A program made the position numbers and the translations under genes. Positions 1-8,804 of a stretch of DNA of 64,000 nucleotides are shown one piece after another. Numbering within the stretch: position 1 is the stretch's first letter; each line of letters opens with the position of its first letter. The notes under the pieces are model-generated. The model made no database searches. It had not been told where the DNA came from and saw only the letters and a list, made by a program, of their open reading frames with translations. Source of the DNA: DASUPK01 sp963815045 (lineage in GTDB: Bacteria; Actinomycetota; Thermoleophilia; Solirubrobacterales; 70-9); NCBI GenBank assembly GCA_963815045.1, contig CAWFET010000003.1, positions 62,001-126,000 of the forward strand, written 5' to 3'.

Positions 1-1
1 C

Positions 2-601
2 TCGAACACCCGGCTCGAGCTGATGACGATCGGCTGTCCGACCATGAATCCCGGCACGCACTTCGCGGTCCGCGACAGCGCCGCCATCTTCGCCGACGAC
101 ACCATCGCCTTCTGCAACAACCAGCTGAACGGCGGCGAGGGCAAGCCGAACGATCCGGCGGGCGGCACCTTCGCCTCCTCCTACAACGGCAAGAACAGCT
201 CGGGCACGTGGACCCTCTTCGTGCGTGATGCCGGGATCCAGCTGGGTGGGGGCGTCTTCAACGACTGGACCCTGACGATCACTCACGCACCGTTCGAGCT
301 CACCGCAACCGCGAACAAGCAGAAGCTCAAGAAGAGGCTGCTGGTCAGCGCCACCTGCAACGCGAACTGCTCGCTGTCGAGCAGTGCAGATGCCTCCCCG
401 GCGACCTTCAGCCTGCTGCAGGGCGAGTCCCAGCAGCTGTCCGTCGCGCTGACCAAAAAGGCGCGGAAGCGGCTCGCGAAGAGGGGCAAGGCGATGATCG
501 GCCTCAGCGCCGACGACGGCTATGGCGACCCAGCGGCCAGCGCGACGGTCAAGATCAAGCTGAAGCGCAAGCACAAGCACAAGCACAAGCACAAGAAGTA
601 G
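2..601 (+). CDS. Secreted protein, C-terminal part with proprotein-convertase P-like domain (5' truncated)
   Basis: The reading frame is open to the window edge, so the N-terminus is missing. The visible part has the pattern of a P/Homo B-type beta domain: an ELM strand near the start, then SSGTWTLFVRD and DWTLTITHAP, which match the W-x-L-x-V-x-D and W-x-L-x-I strands of that fold. A lysine-rich region follows, ending in a tandem Lys-His tail (KHKHKHKHKK). Such domains usually sit at the end of large extracellular proteins. The function of the whole protein cannot be told. The basic tail could bind anionic wall polymers, but that is inference. Confidence 0.6.
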   Translation, partial: SNTRLELMTIGCPTMNPGTHFAVRDSAAIFADDTIAFCNNQLNGGEGKPNDPAGGTFASSYNGKNSSGTWTLFVRDAGIQLGGGVFNDWTLTITHAPFELTATANKQKLKKRLLVSATCNANCSLSSSADASPATFSLLQGESQQLSVALTKKARKRLAKRGKAMIGLSADDGYGDPAASATVKIKLKRKHKHKHKHKK

Positions 602-620
602 TCCGTCGGACGGGAGGTGA

Positions 621-1448
621 TTGGATTCGGCTGTGGCTACGCCTCGGCCGATCACCTTCCTCTCGGACTACGGGTACGAGGACGAATTCGCAGGCGTCTG
701 CCGGGCGGTGATCTCACAGATCGCCCCCGGCGCGCCGCTGATCGATCTCACTCACGGAATCGCGCGCCAGGACGTCCGGCAGGGCGCGATCGCCCTCGGC
801 AACTCACTGCCCTCCTGCCCGCCGGGAGTGCATCTTGCGGTCGTTGACCCGGGGGTGGGCAGCGAGCGCCGAGCCGTCGCCGTGGCGGCCGCCGAGGGGC
901 GCTTCCTGATCGGCCCCGACAACGGGTTGCTCTCGCGGGCGCTGGACCGGCTCGGCGGAGCGCTGGACGCCGTGGAGCTCACACGCTCACCGTTCCGGCT
1001 CGAGCCGGTCTCGGCGACCTTCCACGGCCGGGACCTGTTCGCCCCCGTGGCGGCCCACCTCTCGCTCGGGGCACGGCTCGAGGAGGCGGGAGAGTCGATC
1101 GATCCCGGCTCGCTGGTCGCGCTCGACCTCCCCACTCCGGAGGTCAGCGACACCGAGGTCGTGGCGCACGCCATTCACGGCGACGGCTACGGGAACGTCA
1201 CCCTCGACGTGGACGCGTCGATGCTCTCCGAGGGTCCGATCCACCAGGGGGACGCGCTCGAGGTCCTGGCGCCCGATGGCCGCTTCGAGGCCCGCTGGGC
1301 CCGCACCTTCGCCGACGTCGGCCCCGCCGACGTACTCCTCTTCGAGGACTCCTCAGGCGCCCTCGCGCTCGCCGTCAGCGGCGGGAGCGCGGCCGGACTG
1401 ATGAACCTGGATCAGGACGCCGAGGTCACGCTGCGACCCTTCAAGTGA
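621..1448 (+). CDS. SAM hydroxide adenosyltransferase (DUF62 / SAM chlorinase-fluorinase family)
   Basis: This family cleaves S-adenosylmethionine with water to adenosine and methionine. The fold relatives are the SAM chlorinase and fluorinase. Visible family signatures are FLSDYGYEDEF near residue 14, VDPGVG at about 75-80 followed by arginines 83-84, GPDNG near 98 and FHGRDLF from about 134. The Asp-Arg-His set typical of the water-using members therefore seems present. At 275 aa the length is normal. The TTG start directly follows a strong GGGAGGTGA; an in-frame GTG 12 nt downstream is an alternative. The gene ends in a 4-nt overlap with birA, so the two are probably co-transcribed. Confidence 0.87.
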   Translation: MDSAVATPRPITFLSDYGYEDEFAGVCRAVISQIAPGAPLIDLTHGIARQDVRQGAIALGNSLPSCPPGVHLAVVDPGVGSERRAVAVAAAEGRFLIGPDNGLLSRALDRLGGALDAVELTRSPFRLEPVSATFHGRDLFAPVAAHLSLGARLEEAGESIDPGSLVALDLPTPEVSDTEVVAHAIHGDGYGNVTLDVDASMLSEGPIHQGDALEVLAPDGRFEARWARTFADVGPADVLLFEDSSGALALAVSGGSAAGLMNLDQDAEVTLRPFK

Positions 1449-2188
1449 CCGTGGAGTTCGGCCGGCCGCACCGCCACTTCCGCCGCACCGACTCGACCAA
1501 CGAACGGGCCAAGGAGCTGGCGATGGCCGGGGCGCCGGGCGGGCTGGTGATCACCGCCGACGAGCAGACCGCCGGCCGCGGCCGGCGCGGCAACGCCTGG
1601 TTCGCGCCGCCCGGCTCCTGCCTCCTCTACTCGGGCCTCGTCCGCCCCTTCGCCGCGGACCGGTCACCGCTTCTGCCGCTCGCCGTCCCGCTGGCGGTCT
1701 GCGAGGCGGCCGAGCGCGTCGCGCCCGTCCGCTGCCAGGTCAAATGGCCGAACGACGTCTGGATCGACGAGCGCAAGGTCTCCGGCGTGCTCGTCGAGGC
1801 CCGCCCGGACGAGGGGTGGGCGGTCATCGGTGTCGGGCTCAACGTGGCGATCGCCGAAGACGAGCTCCCATCGGAGCTGCGCAAGAGTGCCGCCTCCCTG
1901 CTTCCAACCGAGGCCGAGGGCGGCCGTGCGCCCGGGGGGGCGCCGGGGGTGAAGCGATCGCTCGACGCTCTCAACGAGGCGCTGAGCCGCTGGCTCGAAG
2001 CTCCGGATGACGAAGTTCTGAGCGCCTTCCGGGCGCGCGACGCCCTCGCCGGCAGGCGCATCTCCTGGGACGGCGGCGTAGGAGTCGCCAAGGAGGTCGA
2101 CGAGCGCGGCCATCTGGTGGTGGAGAAGCCCGACGGCGAGCGGCTGGCGCTCGGCGCCGGCGAAGTCCACCTGGCGCTCGAGGGCTAG
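1445..2188 (+). CDS. birA: Biotin--[acetyl-CoA carboxylase] ligase, monofunctional
   Basis: The enzyme activates biotin with ATP to biotinyl-AMP and attaches it to a lysine of carboxylase carrier domains. Diagnostic motifs are TAGRGRRGNAW (residues 42-52, the biotinyl-AMP loop), KWPNDVW (100-106) and the following KVSGVLVE. The C-terminal small beta domain is present. There is no N-terminal winged helix, so this is a class I ligase without the repressor function of the E. coli protein. The GTG start overlaps the stop of the upstream SAM-hydrolase-family gene by 4 nt. Confidence 0.93.
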   Translation: MTVEFGRPHRHFRRTDSTNERAKELAMAGAPGGLVITADEQTAGRGRRGNAWFAPPGSCLLYSGLVRPFAADRSPLLPLAVPLAVCEAAERVAPVRCQVKWPNDVWIDERKVSGVLVEARPDEGWAVIGVGLNVAIAEDELPSELRKSAASLLPTEAEGGRAPGGAPGVKRSLDALNEALSRWLEAPDDEVLSAFRARDALAGRRISWDGGVGVAKEVDERGHLVVEKPDGERLALGAGEVHLALEG

Positions 2189-2189
2189 T

Positions 2190-2618
2190 TCAGCTCGCCG
2201 GGCGCCGGATGATCGCCGTCGCCGTCGCGGTGGCGACCAGTTCGCCTTCGGGGTCCCGCAGCTCTCCCGCCAGGTAGGCGACGTCCCTGCCACGCCGCAC
2301 GATCCTCGCACTGCCGCGCAACTCGCCGGGCTTTGCCGGCTTCATGAACTGCACGTTCAGGTTCGCGGTCGGCGCCCACTCGCCGTCGCCGAGGGTCGCA
2401 ACCAGCGCCGGCCCGAGGGTGTCGTCGAGCATCGCGGCCAGGAAGCCGCCCTGGACCGTCCCAGCGGGATTGAGGAACTTGTCGATCGCGGTGAAGGCGA
2501 CCTCGATCGTCCCCTCGTCGGGATCGATCTCGATGAGCTTCCAGCCGAGCAGCACGGCGGCCGGCGGCGGGTCCGCCCGGCCCTCCATCACGTCCCAGAA
2601 CGGGCCCTCGCGAGCCAA
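2190..2618 (-). CDS. PaaI-family hotdog thioesterase
   Basis: A 142-aa single hotdog-fold protein of the PaaI/ACOT13 type, expected to hydrolyse acyl- or aryl-CoA thioesters. The typical motif N-P-A-G-T-V-Q-G-G is at about residues 50-58, followed by the helix LAAMLDDTLGPAL carrying the conserved acidic residue, and then the strand TANLNVQFMKP. The TTG start lies 3 nt beyond the stop of the helicase gene, so it is probably read as the second gene of that transcript. It is convergent with birA, with one base between the stops. The substrate is unknown. Confidence 0.85.
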   Translation of the reverse strand: MAREGPFWDVMEGRADPPPAAVLLGWKLIEIDPDEGTIEVAFTAIDKFLNPAGTVQGGFLAAMLDDTLGPALVATLGDGEWAPTANLNVQFMKPAKPGELRGSARIVRRGRDVAYLAGELRDPEGELVATATATAIIRRPAS

Positions 2619-2621
2619 GGT

Positions 2622-5222
2622 CTACGACTCGTCGGCGGCCTCGGCGGCCTCGAGCTCCTCTTCGGCCTCGAGCTCCGCGCCGTTCTCCTCGTCGGAGATC
2701 TCGAGCTCCTCGAGGTCGTGCTCGTCAGGGAGGTCGTCCGGCTGCTTGCCGTTCTTCTTGGCGGCGGCGCCGTTCTTCTTCGAGGCGCCCCCGTCCTTCG
2801 CGCCACCCTTGCGCTTGCGTCGGCGTCGCTTGCCACCGGACTTCGGGAAGTTGCGGAGCAGCTCGCGGGCGACCGCGGAGGGCTTGCGGGCGGCGCGCAT
2901 CCGGGCCCCGCGCAGGACCTCCTCACCCTCGGGGGTGTGGGCGACGCCGGCGGCGAGCAGCGCCGCGGCGAGGCGGCGATCCTGGTTGCGGGAGGCGTGC
3001 ACGAGCCGGCGCGCGTTCCGCCCGTGGGCCCGGCCCGAAGAGTTGACGAGCAGGCCGAGCAGGCGCTTGGTCTCCGGCCAGCGCTGGACCGCGTACTCCT
3101 CGTGCAGGTCTCGCGTGTAGTCGGCGAGACGCCAGACCCAGGCCTGAGCCTGGTCGCGACGGCCGATCCGGCGCTCGGCCAGCGCTTCGAGCATGACCTT
3201 GGTCCCTGCACGACGATCGTCCCGGGCCCAGGTCCCGATCGTGTCGATCGCGTCGTCGAATGCATCGGCGTCACGCAGGGCGGCGATCTCGACCAGCGCC
3301 TTCAGCCGCAGCTGCTGGTTGCGGTTGCGCTGCACGCAGGTGAGCAGGAAGCGGCGGCGGAGCTCCTTGGTCTGGTCGTTCTGGAGCATCGCCTTGGCGC
3401 GTCGCCAGCCGGACGGGTTGACCCGCGCCCCGGCGAGGGCGGCCCAGACGTGCTGCTCGGAGTGGTTCAGGTTCTCGACCGCGATGCGCCAGAGCTCGCG
3501 CTCCAGGACGCGCAGACGGCTCTCCGACTTGTCGGACACCGGCACCACGCGCTTCTCAACCCGCACGCGGCGCCCGCGGCCGCGGCGCACGGGCCCGACG
3601 ACAATCGCGCCGCCACGGTAGACGTCGCGGTCGAGCAGGCTGTGGAGGGTGACGATGGTCTCGTCGTGGGTGGTGGCCGGGTGGACAAGATCGATCACCA
3701 GGCCGGCCTCCTTACCCGGGTTCCGGCGGGTGACTCGCCCCACCCGCTGCTGGTAGACGCGGCGGGAGGCGGTCGGCGCCAGGTGCATGCAGATCGTTGC
3801 GCGGGGGGAGTTCCAGCCCTCGGCGAGGAGCATCGCGTTGCAGAGCACGTCGACCTCGCCTCGCTCGAACCCGGCCAGGATCTCGGCGAGCTCGCGCTTC
3901 GGGGTCTCGCCCGATACGGCGCGGGCGTTGATGCCGGCGTCCTGGAAGGCCTTGGCGACGTTCTTGGCGTGCTTGACGCCGGCCGTGTAGACGACGCCGG
4001 GGACCCGGCGGAAGCGGGAGCGGTAGAGGTCGGCGATCGCGACGTTGAAGGGCGCCTGGTCGAGCAGCTTGGCGAGCTCCTCCTGGTCGAAGTCCTGATC
4101 CACCTCGCCCTTCCGCAAGGGCACCTTGGCGATCGTCCGGACGCCGGGGCCCGGCGGGATGCGGACGCAGCGAAGCGGCGCGATCACACCACGGCGGGCG
4201 GCCTGCGCGAGATCGAAGCGTGATGTCTGGGTCGGGAAGAGATCCGCGACGTGCCGGGCAATCAGCGCGCCCGTCGCGGTCATCCCGATGAACACCGGGC
4301 CGTCCCAGGCGCGGATGCAGCCGCTGGTCTTCTCGCCGAGGGCGGTGTGGGCCTCGTCGCAGATCACGATCGAGTAGGCGTCCGAGATGCGGCCGGCATT
4401 GCGGACGAACCACTGATAGGTCTCGACGGTGACCGGCCCGTAGGGATTGTCCTTGCCGTCGAGCAGCGGCGGCGAGAGACGGTCCTTGTAGCCGCGGTCG
4501 GAGATCTCGCCGATGAACTGGTCGACCAGGTTGCGGCGGTGGGTGAGGATCAGGATCCCGCCGGTGCGCGAGGCCTCGATGAAGCCCACCGCGGCGACGG
4601 TCTTGCCGGCGCCGGTCGCGTGCTCGAACCAGAAGCGGCGGCTGGCGCCGGGGTCGTCCGGAGCCTCCTCGACGACCTCCTCATCCTCGTCCTCGACCCA
4701 GTCCTCGGCCTCCTCCTCCTCGGTGGCCTCCTCTTCCTCCTCTTCCTCCTCTTCCTCCTCGAGGGCCTCCTCAGCGGTGTCGGCGGCGGCCCCGTTGCCG
4801 GAGGGAGCCTCCTCCTTCACGGCCGGAGCGCCCCCGTTCCCGTTGCCGGTCCAGGCGTGGCCGTTGAGCCGCTCCTGCACGTCGGCGATCAGCGCGGCGA
4901 GGGTTCCGGAGAGCGCGTCGACCTGGTGGGCGTTGAGCTCGGCGCCGTCCGCGAGATGGGGCTCGTCCTCGGAGAGCAGCCGCTCGAGGCCGACCATGAG
5001 CGAGAAGTCCCGGCGCCACTCCATCGACGGCGCCTCGCGGCCCTCGTCGATCTCGGCGAGGGCTGCGTCCAGGGCTCGCCGGCGCGGCGTTCCAGCGGCG
5101 AGGTCCTTCGGCTTCTCGCCTTCGAGCAGGAAGGGCTCACGCGCGAAGTCATATGCACGTTCGATGTCGGCGCTCGTAGGCGCCTTTGCCGCTTTGGCGG
5201 CCGGCTTGGTCTCTTCAGCCAA
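2622..5222 (-). CDS. SF2 DEAD/DEAH-type helicase with acidic insertion
   Basis: A superfamily 2 helicase of the ResIII type. Counting from an upstream in-frame ATG at 5300, it shows Walker A (ATGAGKT, about 228-234), DEAH (315-318), motif III TAT (341-343) and motif VI QQRVGRVTR near 525. A Q-motif-like segment (AHQVDALSGTLAAL) precedes Walker A by about 90 residues instead of the usual 20-odd. The gap is filled by a Gly/Asn linker and a Glu-rich run. The C-terminal 300 residues are helical and basic, ending in a Lys-rich then acidic tail. I chose the TTG at 5222 because the segment encoded upstream of it is Cys/Trp/Arg-rich and unlike the rest; the longer form from 5300 is possible. No nuclease, methylase or other defence partner is adjacent. 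Confidence 0.83.
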   Translation of the reverse strand: MAEETKPAAKAAKAPTSADIERAYDFAREPFLLEGEKPKDLAAGTPRRRALDAALAEIDEGREAPSMEWRRDFSLMVGLERLLSEDEPHLADGAELNAHQVDALSGTLAALIADVQERLNGHAWTGNGNGGAPAVKEEAPSGNGAAADTAEEALEEEEEEEEEEEATEEEEAEDWVEDEDEEVVEEAPDDPGASRRFWFEHATGAGKTVAAVGFIEASRTGGILILTHRRNLVDQFIGEISDRGYKDRLSPPLLDGKDNPYGPVTVETYQWFVRNAGRISDAYSIVICDEAHTALGEKTSGCIRAWDGPVFIGMTATGALIARHVADLFPTQTSRFDLAQAARRGVIAPLRCVRIPPGPGVRTIAKVPLRKGEVDQDFDQEELAKLLDQAPFNVAIADLYRSRFRRVPGVVYTAGVKHAKNVAKAFQDAGINARAVSGETPKRELAEILAGFERGEVDVLCNAMLLAEGWNSPRATICMHLAPTASRRVYQQRVGRVTRRNPGKEAGLVIDLVHPATTHDETIVTLHSLLDRDVYRGGAIVVGPVRRGRGRRVRVEKRVVPVSDKSESRLRVLERELWRIAVENLNHSEQHVWAALAGARVNPSGWRRAKAMLQNDQTKELRRRFLLTCVQRNRNQQLRLKALVEIAALRDADAFDDAIDTIGTWARDDRRAGTKVMLEALAERRIGRRDQAQAWVWRLADYTRDLHEEYAVQRWPETKRLLGLLVNSSGRAHGRNARRLVHASRNQDRRLAAALLAAGVAHTPEGEEVLRGARMRAARKPSAVARELLRNFPKSGGKRRRRKRKGGAKDGGASKKNGAAAKKNGKQPDDLPDEHDLEELEISDEENGAELEAEEELEAAEAADES

Positions 5223-5401
5223 TCTGAGGCTCTCTTGATCCGCCGCTCCCCGCCAACCGCAAAGATGGCGAGGCGCATGTGGCCTGATCACGGAAGACAC
5301 CCGAGATACGGCTGTCCGCTCCGGGCTCTCCCTTGGTCCAGGAACTCAATGGACCGGTAGGAATTAAAGCACTCTTGATCGACGACTCGTATTCCCTGAG
5401 C

Positions 5402-5992
5402 ATGAATCTGAAATCAGTCCGACACCGAACCGCCCTGGCAGCCCTCGCCGCGTGCCTGATCGCAGTCGTCGCGGCCGGTTGCGGCAGCAACTCGGGCAAT
5501 CCCGATTCCCGCCTCTCGCTCGAGCAGGCGACCCAGCTGCTCACCGGCGCGCCGCCGCAGCTCGCGGCGATCCGCAGCCAGGCGAACCAGCTGCTCGACG
5601 GCGGCAAGGACGCGTTCGACCAGCGCATCGCTGGGCTGAAGGGCCACCCGATCGTCGTCAACGACTGGGCCTCGTGGTGCGGCCCCTGCCGCTTCGAGTT
5701 CCCGTTCCTGCAGTCCCAGGCCTCCAAGCGCGCCAAGGACGTCGCCTTTCTCGGCGTGGACTCCGACGACTCGAGCGGCTCGGCCAAGACCTTCCTCGGC
5801 GAGCTGCCGCTCCCCTACCCCTCCTACAGCGACCCCGACAAGTCGATCCGCCAGGAGCTCCACGGCATCGGCTATCCGGCGACGATCTTCTACGACCGCA
5901 ACGGCGACGCCGTCTACACCCACCAGGGCGTGTACCAGAGCGAGGACCAACTCGCCGCGGATATCCAGAGATACGCGCTGAACAGCGGATAA
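5402..5992 (+). CDS. TlpA-like thioredoxin-fold lipoprotein
   Basis: A 196-aa lipoprotein. The ATG chosen gives a perfect signal peptide (basic start, hydrophobic core, lipobox VAAGC). A longer TTG-initiated reading would bury this signal and is rejected. The mature part carries the thioredoxin active site WCGPC in the context ASWCGPCRFEFP, followed by the AIR-like cis-Pro region (GYPATIFYDRNG). TlpA/ResA-type proteins reduce disulfides outside the membrane, often during cytochrome c maturation or protein folding. It is followed at 7 nt by the nfeD-like gene and probably shares its transcript. Confidence 0.88.
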   Translation: MNLKSVRHRTALAALAACLIAVVAAGCGSNSGNPDSRLSLEQATQLLTGAPPQLAAIRSQANQLLDGGKDAFDQRIAGLKGHPIVVNDWASWCGPCRFEFPFLQSQASKRAKDVAFLGVDSDDSSGSAKTFLGELPLPYPSYSDPDKSIRQELHGIGYPATIFYDRNGDAVYTHQGVYQSEDQLAADIQRYALNSG

Positions 5993-5999
5993 TGAACCC

Positions 6000-6470
6000 A
6001 TGACCGAGCTCGCTATCGCCCTGCTGGTCGTGGCCGTGCTTCTGTTCATCGCCGAGGCGCACGCTCCCACGACTGTGCTGGGGCTGCTCGGGGTCGCCGC
6101 ACTCGTCGGAGCCGGGTTCGCCTGGCGGGACGCGGGTCACGATCTGCCCGTCGCGGCGATCGTGATCGCCGGGGTGATCCTCGCGGGCTTCATCGTCTTC
6201 GCCTCCCGCAAGGCGCTCGCCGCGCATCGCGATCAGCCGGTGAGGACTGGCTGGGAGCAGCTGGTGGGCGAGATCGGCGAGGTGCGGGAGCCGCTCGACC
6301 CGGAGGGCCAGGTCTTCATCGATGGAGCCCTGTGGCGCGCCCGAGTCGCAAGCCCCGGAAGCCGGATCGACGTAGGCAATAGAGTGCGGGTGAAGTTGGT
6401 CGACGGCCTGACACTGGAGGTCGACCCCGCTCCCGACCGAGACCCGGCAAGCGTCCAGAAAGGGACCTGA
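6000..6470 (+). CDS. NfeD-family membrane protein (short form)
   Basis: At 156 aa this is the short NfeD form, lacking the protease domain. It has three predicted transmembrane helices in the first 70 residues and then a soluble OB-fold domain (GWEQLVGEIGEVREPLDPEGQ; IDVGNRVRVKLVDG). Short NfeD proteins are encoded next to SPFH/slipin genes and are thought to assemble with them in membrane microdomains. Here the slipin gene starts 3 nt downstream, which supports that pairing. No enzymatic activity is expected. Confidence 0.88.
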   Translation: MTELAIALLVVAVLLFIAEAHAPTTVLGLLGVAALVGAGFAWRDAGHDLPVAAIVIAGVILAGFIVFASRKALAAHRDQPVRTGWEQLVGEIGEVREPLDPEGQVFIDGALWRARVASPGSRIDVGNRVRVKLVDGLTLEVDPAPDRDPASVQKGT

Positions 6471-6473
6471 CCC

Positions 6474-7244
6474 ATGGCGATAGCGATCGGCGTCCTCGTT
6501 GTCCTCGTCTTCTTCGTCCTGATCTTCCTCGGCGCGTCGGTCCGGGTCCTGAGGGAGTACGAGCGCGGCGTGATCTTCCGGCTCGGTCGTCTGATCGCCC
6601 AGAAGGGGCCCGGCCTGATCCTGCTGGTCCCGGTGATCGACCGGATGGTCCGGGTGGACCTGCGGACGGTCACGCTGAACATCCCGCCGCAGGAGGTCAT
6701 CACTCGCGACAACGTCCCGGCCCGCGTCAACGCGGTCTGCTACTTCCGGGTGATCGACCCCAACAAGTCGATCGTCGAGGTCGAGAACTTCCTGCTCGCC
6801 ACCTCGCAGATCGCCCAGACCACGCTTCGTTCCGTGCTCGGCAAGGCCGACCTCGACCAGCTGCTCTCCGAGCGGGAGCGACTCAACGAGGACCTGCAGA
6901 AGATCATCGACGAGCAGACCGAGCCCTGGGGCGTGAAGGTCAGCACCGTCGAGATCAAGGACGTCGAGATCCCCGAGCAGATGCAGAGGGCGATGGCGCG
7001 GCAGGCGGAGGCGGAGAGGGAGCGGCGCGCGAAGATCATCAACTCCGAGGGTGAGTACCAGGCCGCCGAGAAGCTCGCCCAGGCCGCCGACATCATCTCC
7101 AAGAACCCGGCAACCCTCCAGTTGCGCTACCTGCAGACGCTGCTCGAGATGGGCGTCAACCAGAACACCACGATCGTCTTCCCCTTGCCCATCGACCTGA
7201 TCGAGGCGTTCACGGCGATGGCCAAGAAGAACGCCGGCGAGTGA
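6474..7244 (+). CDS. SPFH/Band 7 slipin (stomatin-like)
   Basis: A 256-aa stomatin/slipin protein. One N-terminal membrane helix is followed by the SPFH domain with family signatures EYERGVIFRLGR, KGPGL, RTVTLNIPPQEVITRDNV and the helix AMARQAEAERERRAKIIN that begins the coiled coil. It organises membrane microdomains as ring or cage oligomers; a direct enzymatic role is not known. The partner NfeD gene is immediately upstream. Length and domain order are standard for prokaryotic slipins. Confidence 0.92.
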   Translation: MAIAIGVLVVLVFFVLIFLGASVRVLREYERGVIFRLGRLIAQKGPGLILLVPVIDRMVRVDLRTVTLNIPPQEVITRDNVPARVNAVCYFRVIDPNKSIVEVENFLLATSQIAQTTLRSVLGKADLDQLLSERERLNEDLQKIIDEQTEPWGVKVSTVEIKDVEIPEQMQRAMARQAEAERERRAKIINSEGEYQAAEKLAQAADIISKNPATLQLRYLQTLLEMGVNQNTTIVFPLPIDLIEAFTAMAKKNAGE

Positions 7245-7278
7245 GCGGCAGCGGAAACCGCTCCGTTCTGACGCACGC

Positions 7279-7728
7279 TTGAGCGCAGACTGCCGTTTGA
7301 CCGTCACCGTCCGTAAGGCGCGCGACGCTGCGGAGGTGCAGGCGGCGACGGACCTGCGGATCCGTGTCTTCTGCGACGAGCAGGGTGTGGACCCCGAGCT
7401 GGAGGTGGATGGGCTCGACGACGATGCGACCCAGGTCGTCGCGCTGGACGAGTCAGGGATCGTCGCAACGTGCCGGTTGCGGTACCCCGAATCCGGCGTC
7501 TGCAAGCTCGAACGGATGGTCGTCGACGCCCGCTGTCGAAAGCTGGGCGTGGGCGGCCGGCTGCTCGAATGGTCCGAGGAGGAGGGACGCGCCTCCGGCG
7601 CGACGACGATGGTCCTCAATTCCCAGCTGCGCGCCCAGGACTTCTACGGCTCCCACGGCTATGAGCGCGAGGGGGAGGTCTTCATGGACGCGGACATCGA
7701 GCACATCCGGATGACCAAGGTGCTCTGA
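7279..7728 (+). CDS. GNAT N-acetyltransferase
   Basis: A 149-aa GNAT-fold acetyltransferase resembling the ElaA/YjcF group. It has VFCDEQGVDPELEVDGLDDDA at the start of the fold, the strand ATCRLRYPESG, the acetyl-CoA loop region VDARCRKLGVGGRLLEW and a C-terminal AQDFYGSHGYERE with the typical Tyr. The TTG start is the least certain point, since no clear SD or -10 sits before it. The stop codon overlaps the first base of galT, so the two are translationally coupled. The acetyl acceptor cannot be predicted. Confidence 0.85.
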   Translation: MSADCRLTVTVRKARDAAEVQAATDLRIRVFCDEQGVDPELEVDGLDDDATQVVALDESGIVATCRLRYPESGVCKLERMVVDARCRKLGVGGRLLEWSEEEGRASGATTMVLNSQLRAQDFYGSHGYEREGEVFMDADIEHIRMTKVL

Positions 7729-8792
7729 TGACCGAGGAGAAGCCGACACCCGAGATCCGGCTCGACCAGCTCACCGGGCTGCGGACGATCCTCTCGCCCG
7801 CCCGGGCGGACCGCCCTTTCGACTTCGGCGGCGTCCCCGACGAGGAGAACAGCGCGGCCGCCGAGAAATGCCCCTTCTGCGAGGGCCGCGAGGACCGAAC
7901 GCCGCCGGAGACTTGGGCGGACCGGCCGGGCGGAGGAGCTGCGAACAGTCCCGGCTGGAGGGTCCGCGCCGTCCCCAACCTCTATCCGGCGCTCGCGCAG
8001 ACCGAGCCGGGCGGCGAGATCGGAGCGGACGAGGGGGTGACTCCCGCGGGCGACCCGCTCCGGGCCGTCTCGCGTGGGCGGGAGCCGGACCTCTTCAAGG
8101 CGACCGTCGCCACCGGGTTCCACGAGGTGATCGTCAACTCGCCGAAGCACCACACCTCGCTGGGACAGCTGGACGATCCCGAGCTCTCAGCCGCAGTGGC
8201 GGGGTGGCGGGAACGAATGGGCGCACACGGGGAGCGCGCCGCCTATGTGCAGCTGATCATCAACGAGGGCAGGGAGGCCGGGGCCTCGCTCGAGCACAGC
8301 CACGCGCAGCTCTATGCGCTGGGCTTCGTGCCTGCGCAGGTGGCGCGGGAGCGGGAGCGCTTCATCTCCTACAACCAGCACACGATGGGCGGTGACCTGC
8401 TCGCCGAGATCGCCTCGGAGGAGGTCCGCCGCCGCGAGCGGCTGGTGGCGATCGACGACGACGCGCTGCTGATCTGTCCCTGGGCCTCGCGCTCGCCGTT
8501 CGAGCTGAGGATCGTCCCCCGTCGGCCCACGCCCAGCTTCGAGAGCGACGGCGAGGTCGGTGTCGGGATGCTCCGCACGGCCCTACGGGCGCTCGAGGCC
8601 CGCTTCGACCGGGTCCCGCAGTTCAACGCCTGGACGATCACCGCCCCGCGCGGGGCCGAGGAGTTCCATTGGCACCTCGACATCGCGCCGCGGATCGGGA
8701 TCAGGGCGGGATTCGAGATGTCCACTGGGGTCGAGCTCAACGTCTTCCCGCCGGAGCGCTCCGCGGCCGAGCTGCGCGAGGCGCTCGGGTAG
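7728..8792 (+). CDS. galT: Galactose-1-phosphate uridylyltransferase-like protein
   Basis: GalT moves UMP between UDP-glucose and galactose-1-phosphate (Leloir pathway). The HIT-superfamily features are visible: a zinc-type CPFC pair (Cys48, Cys51), NSPKHH near 138, the nucleophile motif EHSHAQLYALGF with His190 and His192 (H-x-H), and EFHWHLDIAPR near the C-terminus. Length (354 aa) is normal. No galK or galE is nearby, so it may serve another nucleotidyl transfer, for example an ADP-glucose or UDP-sugar phosphorylase-like reaction. The name is therefore at family level. Confidence 0.82.
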   Translation: MTEEKPTPEIRLDQLTGLRTILSPARADRPFDFGGVPDEENSAAAEKCPFCEGREDRTPPETWADRPGGGAANSPGWRVRAVPNLYPALAQTEPGGEIGADEGVTPAGDPLRAVSRGREPDLFKATVATGFHEVIVNSPKHHTSLGQLDDPELSAAVAGWRERMGAHGERAAYVQLIINEGREAGASLEHSHAQLYALGFVPAQVARERERFISYNQHTMGGDLLAEIASEEVRRRERLVAIDDDALLICPWASRSPFELRIVPRRPTPSFESDGEVGVGMLRTALRALEARFDRVPQFNAWTITAPRGAEEFHWHLDIAPRIGIRAGFEMSTGVELNVFPPERSAAELREALG

Positions 8793-8804
8793 GGTCCCGC
8801 TCCC

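Noticed and set aside
570..600. aagcacaagcac tandem DNA repeat at the end of the first gene
   Set aside because: It encodes the Lys-His tail and is too short and in-frame to be an independent element.
2718..4223. 501-codon open frame antisense to the SF2 helicase
   Set aside because: The helicase has all core motifs on the other strand; the antisense frame is a compositional shadow.
4690..4770. Glu-codon run in the helicase gene, first seen as a tandem repeat or CRISPR-like array
   Set aside because: It is a coding run (gaggag on the minus strand) with no spacers or unit structure.
2622..5222. Helicase as part of a restriction or other defence system
   Set aside because: Neighbours are birA, a thioesterase and a TlpA-like gene. 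No methylase, nuclease, PLD or Cas protein is visible.
5658..7619. 653-codon open frame antisense to the TlpA, NfeD and slipin genes
   Set aside because: The sense strand has three well-recognised families with good motifs; the antisense product is low-complexity, Arg/Asp/Gly-rich, as expected from a high-GC shadow.
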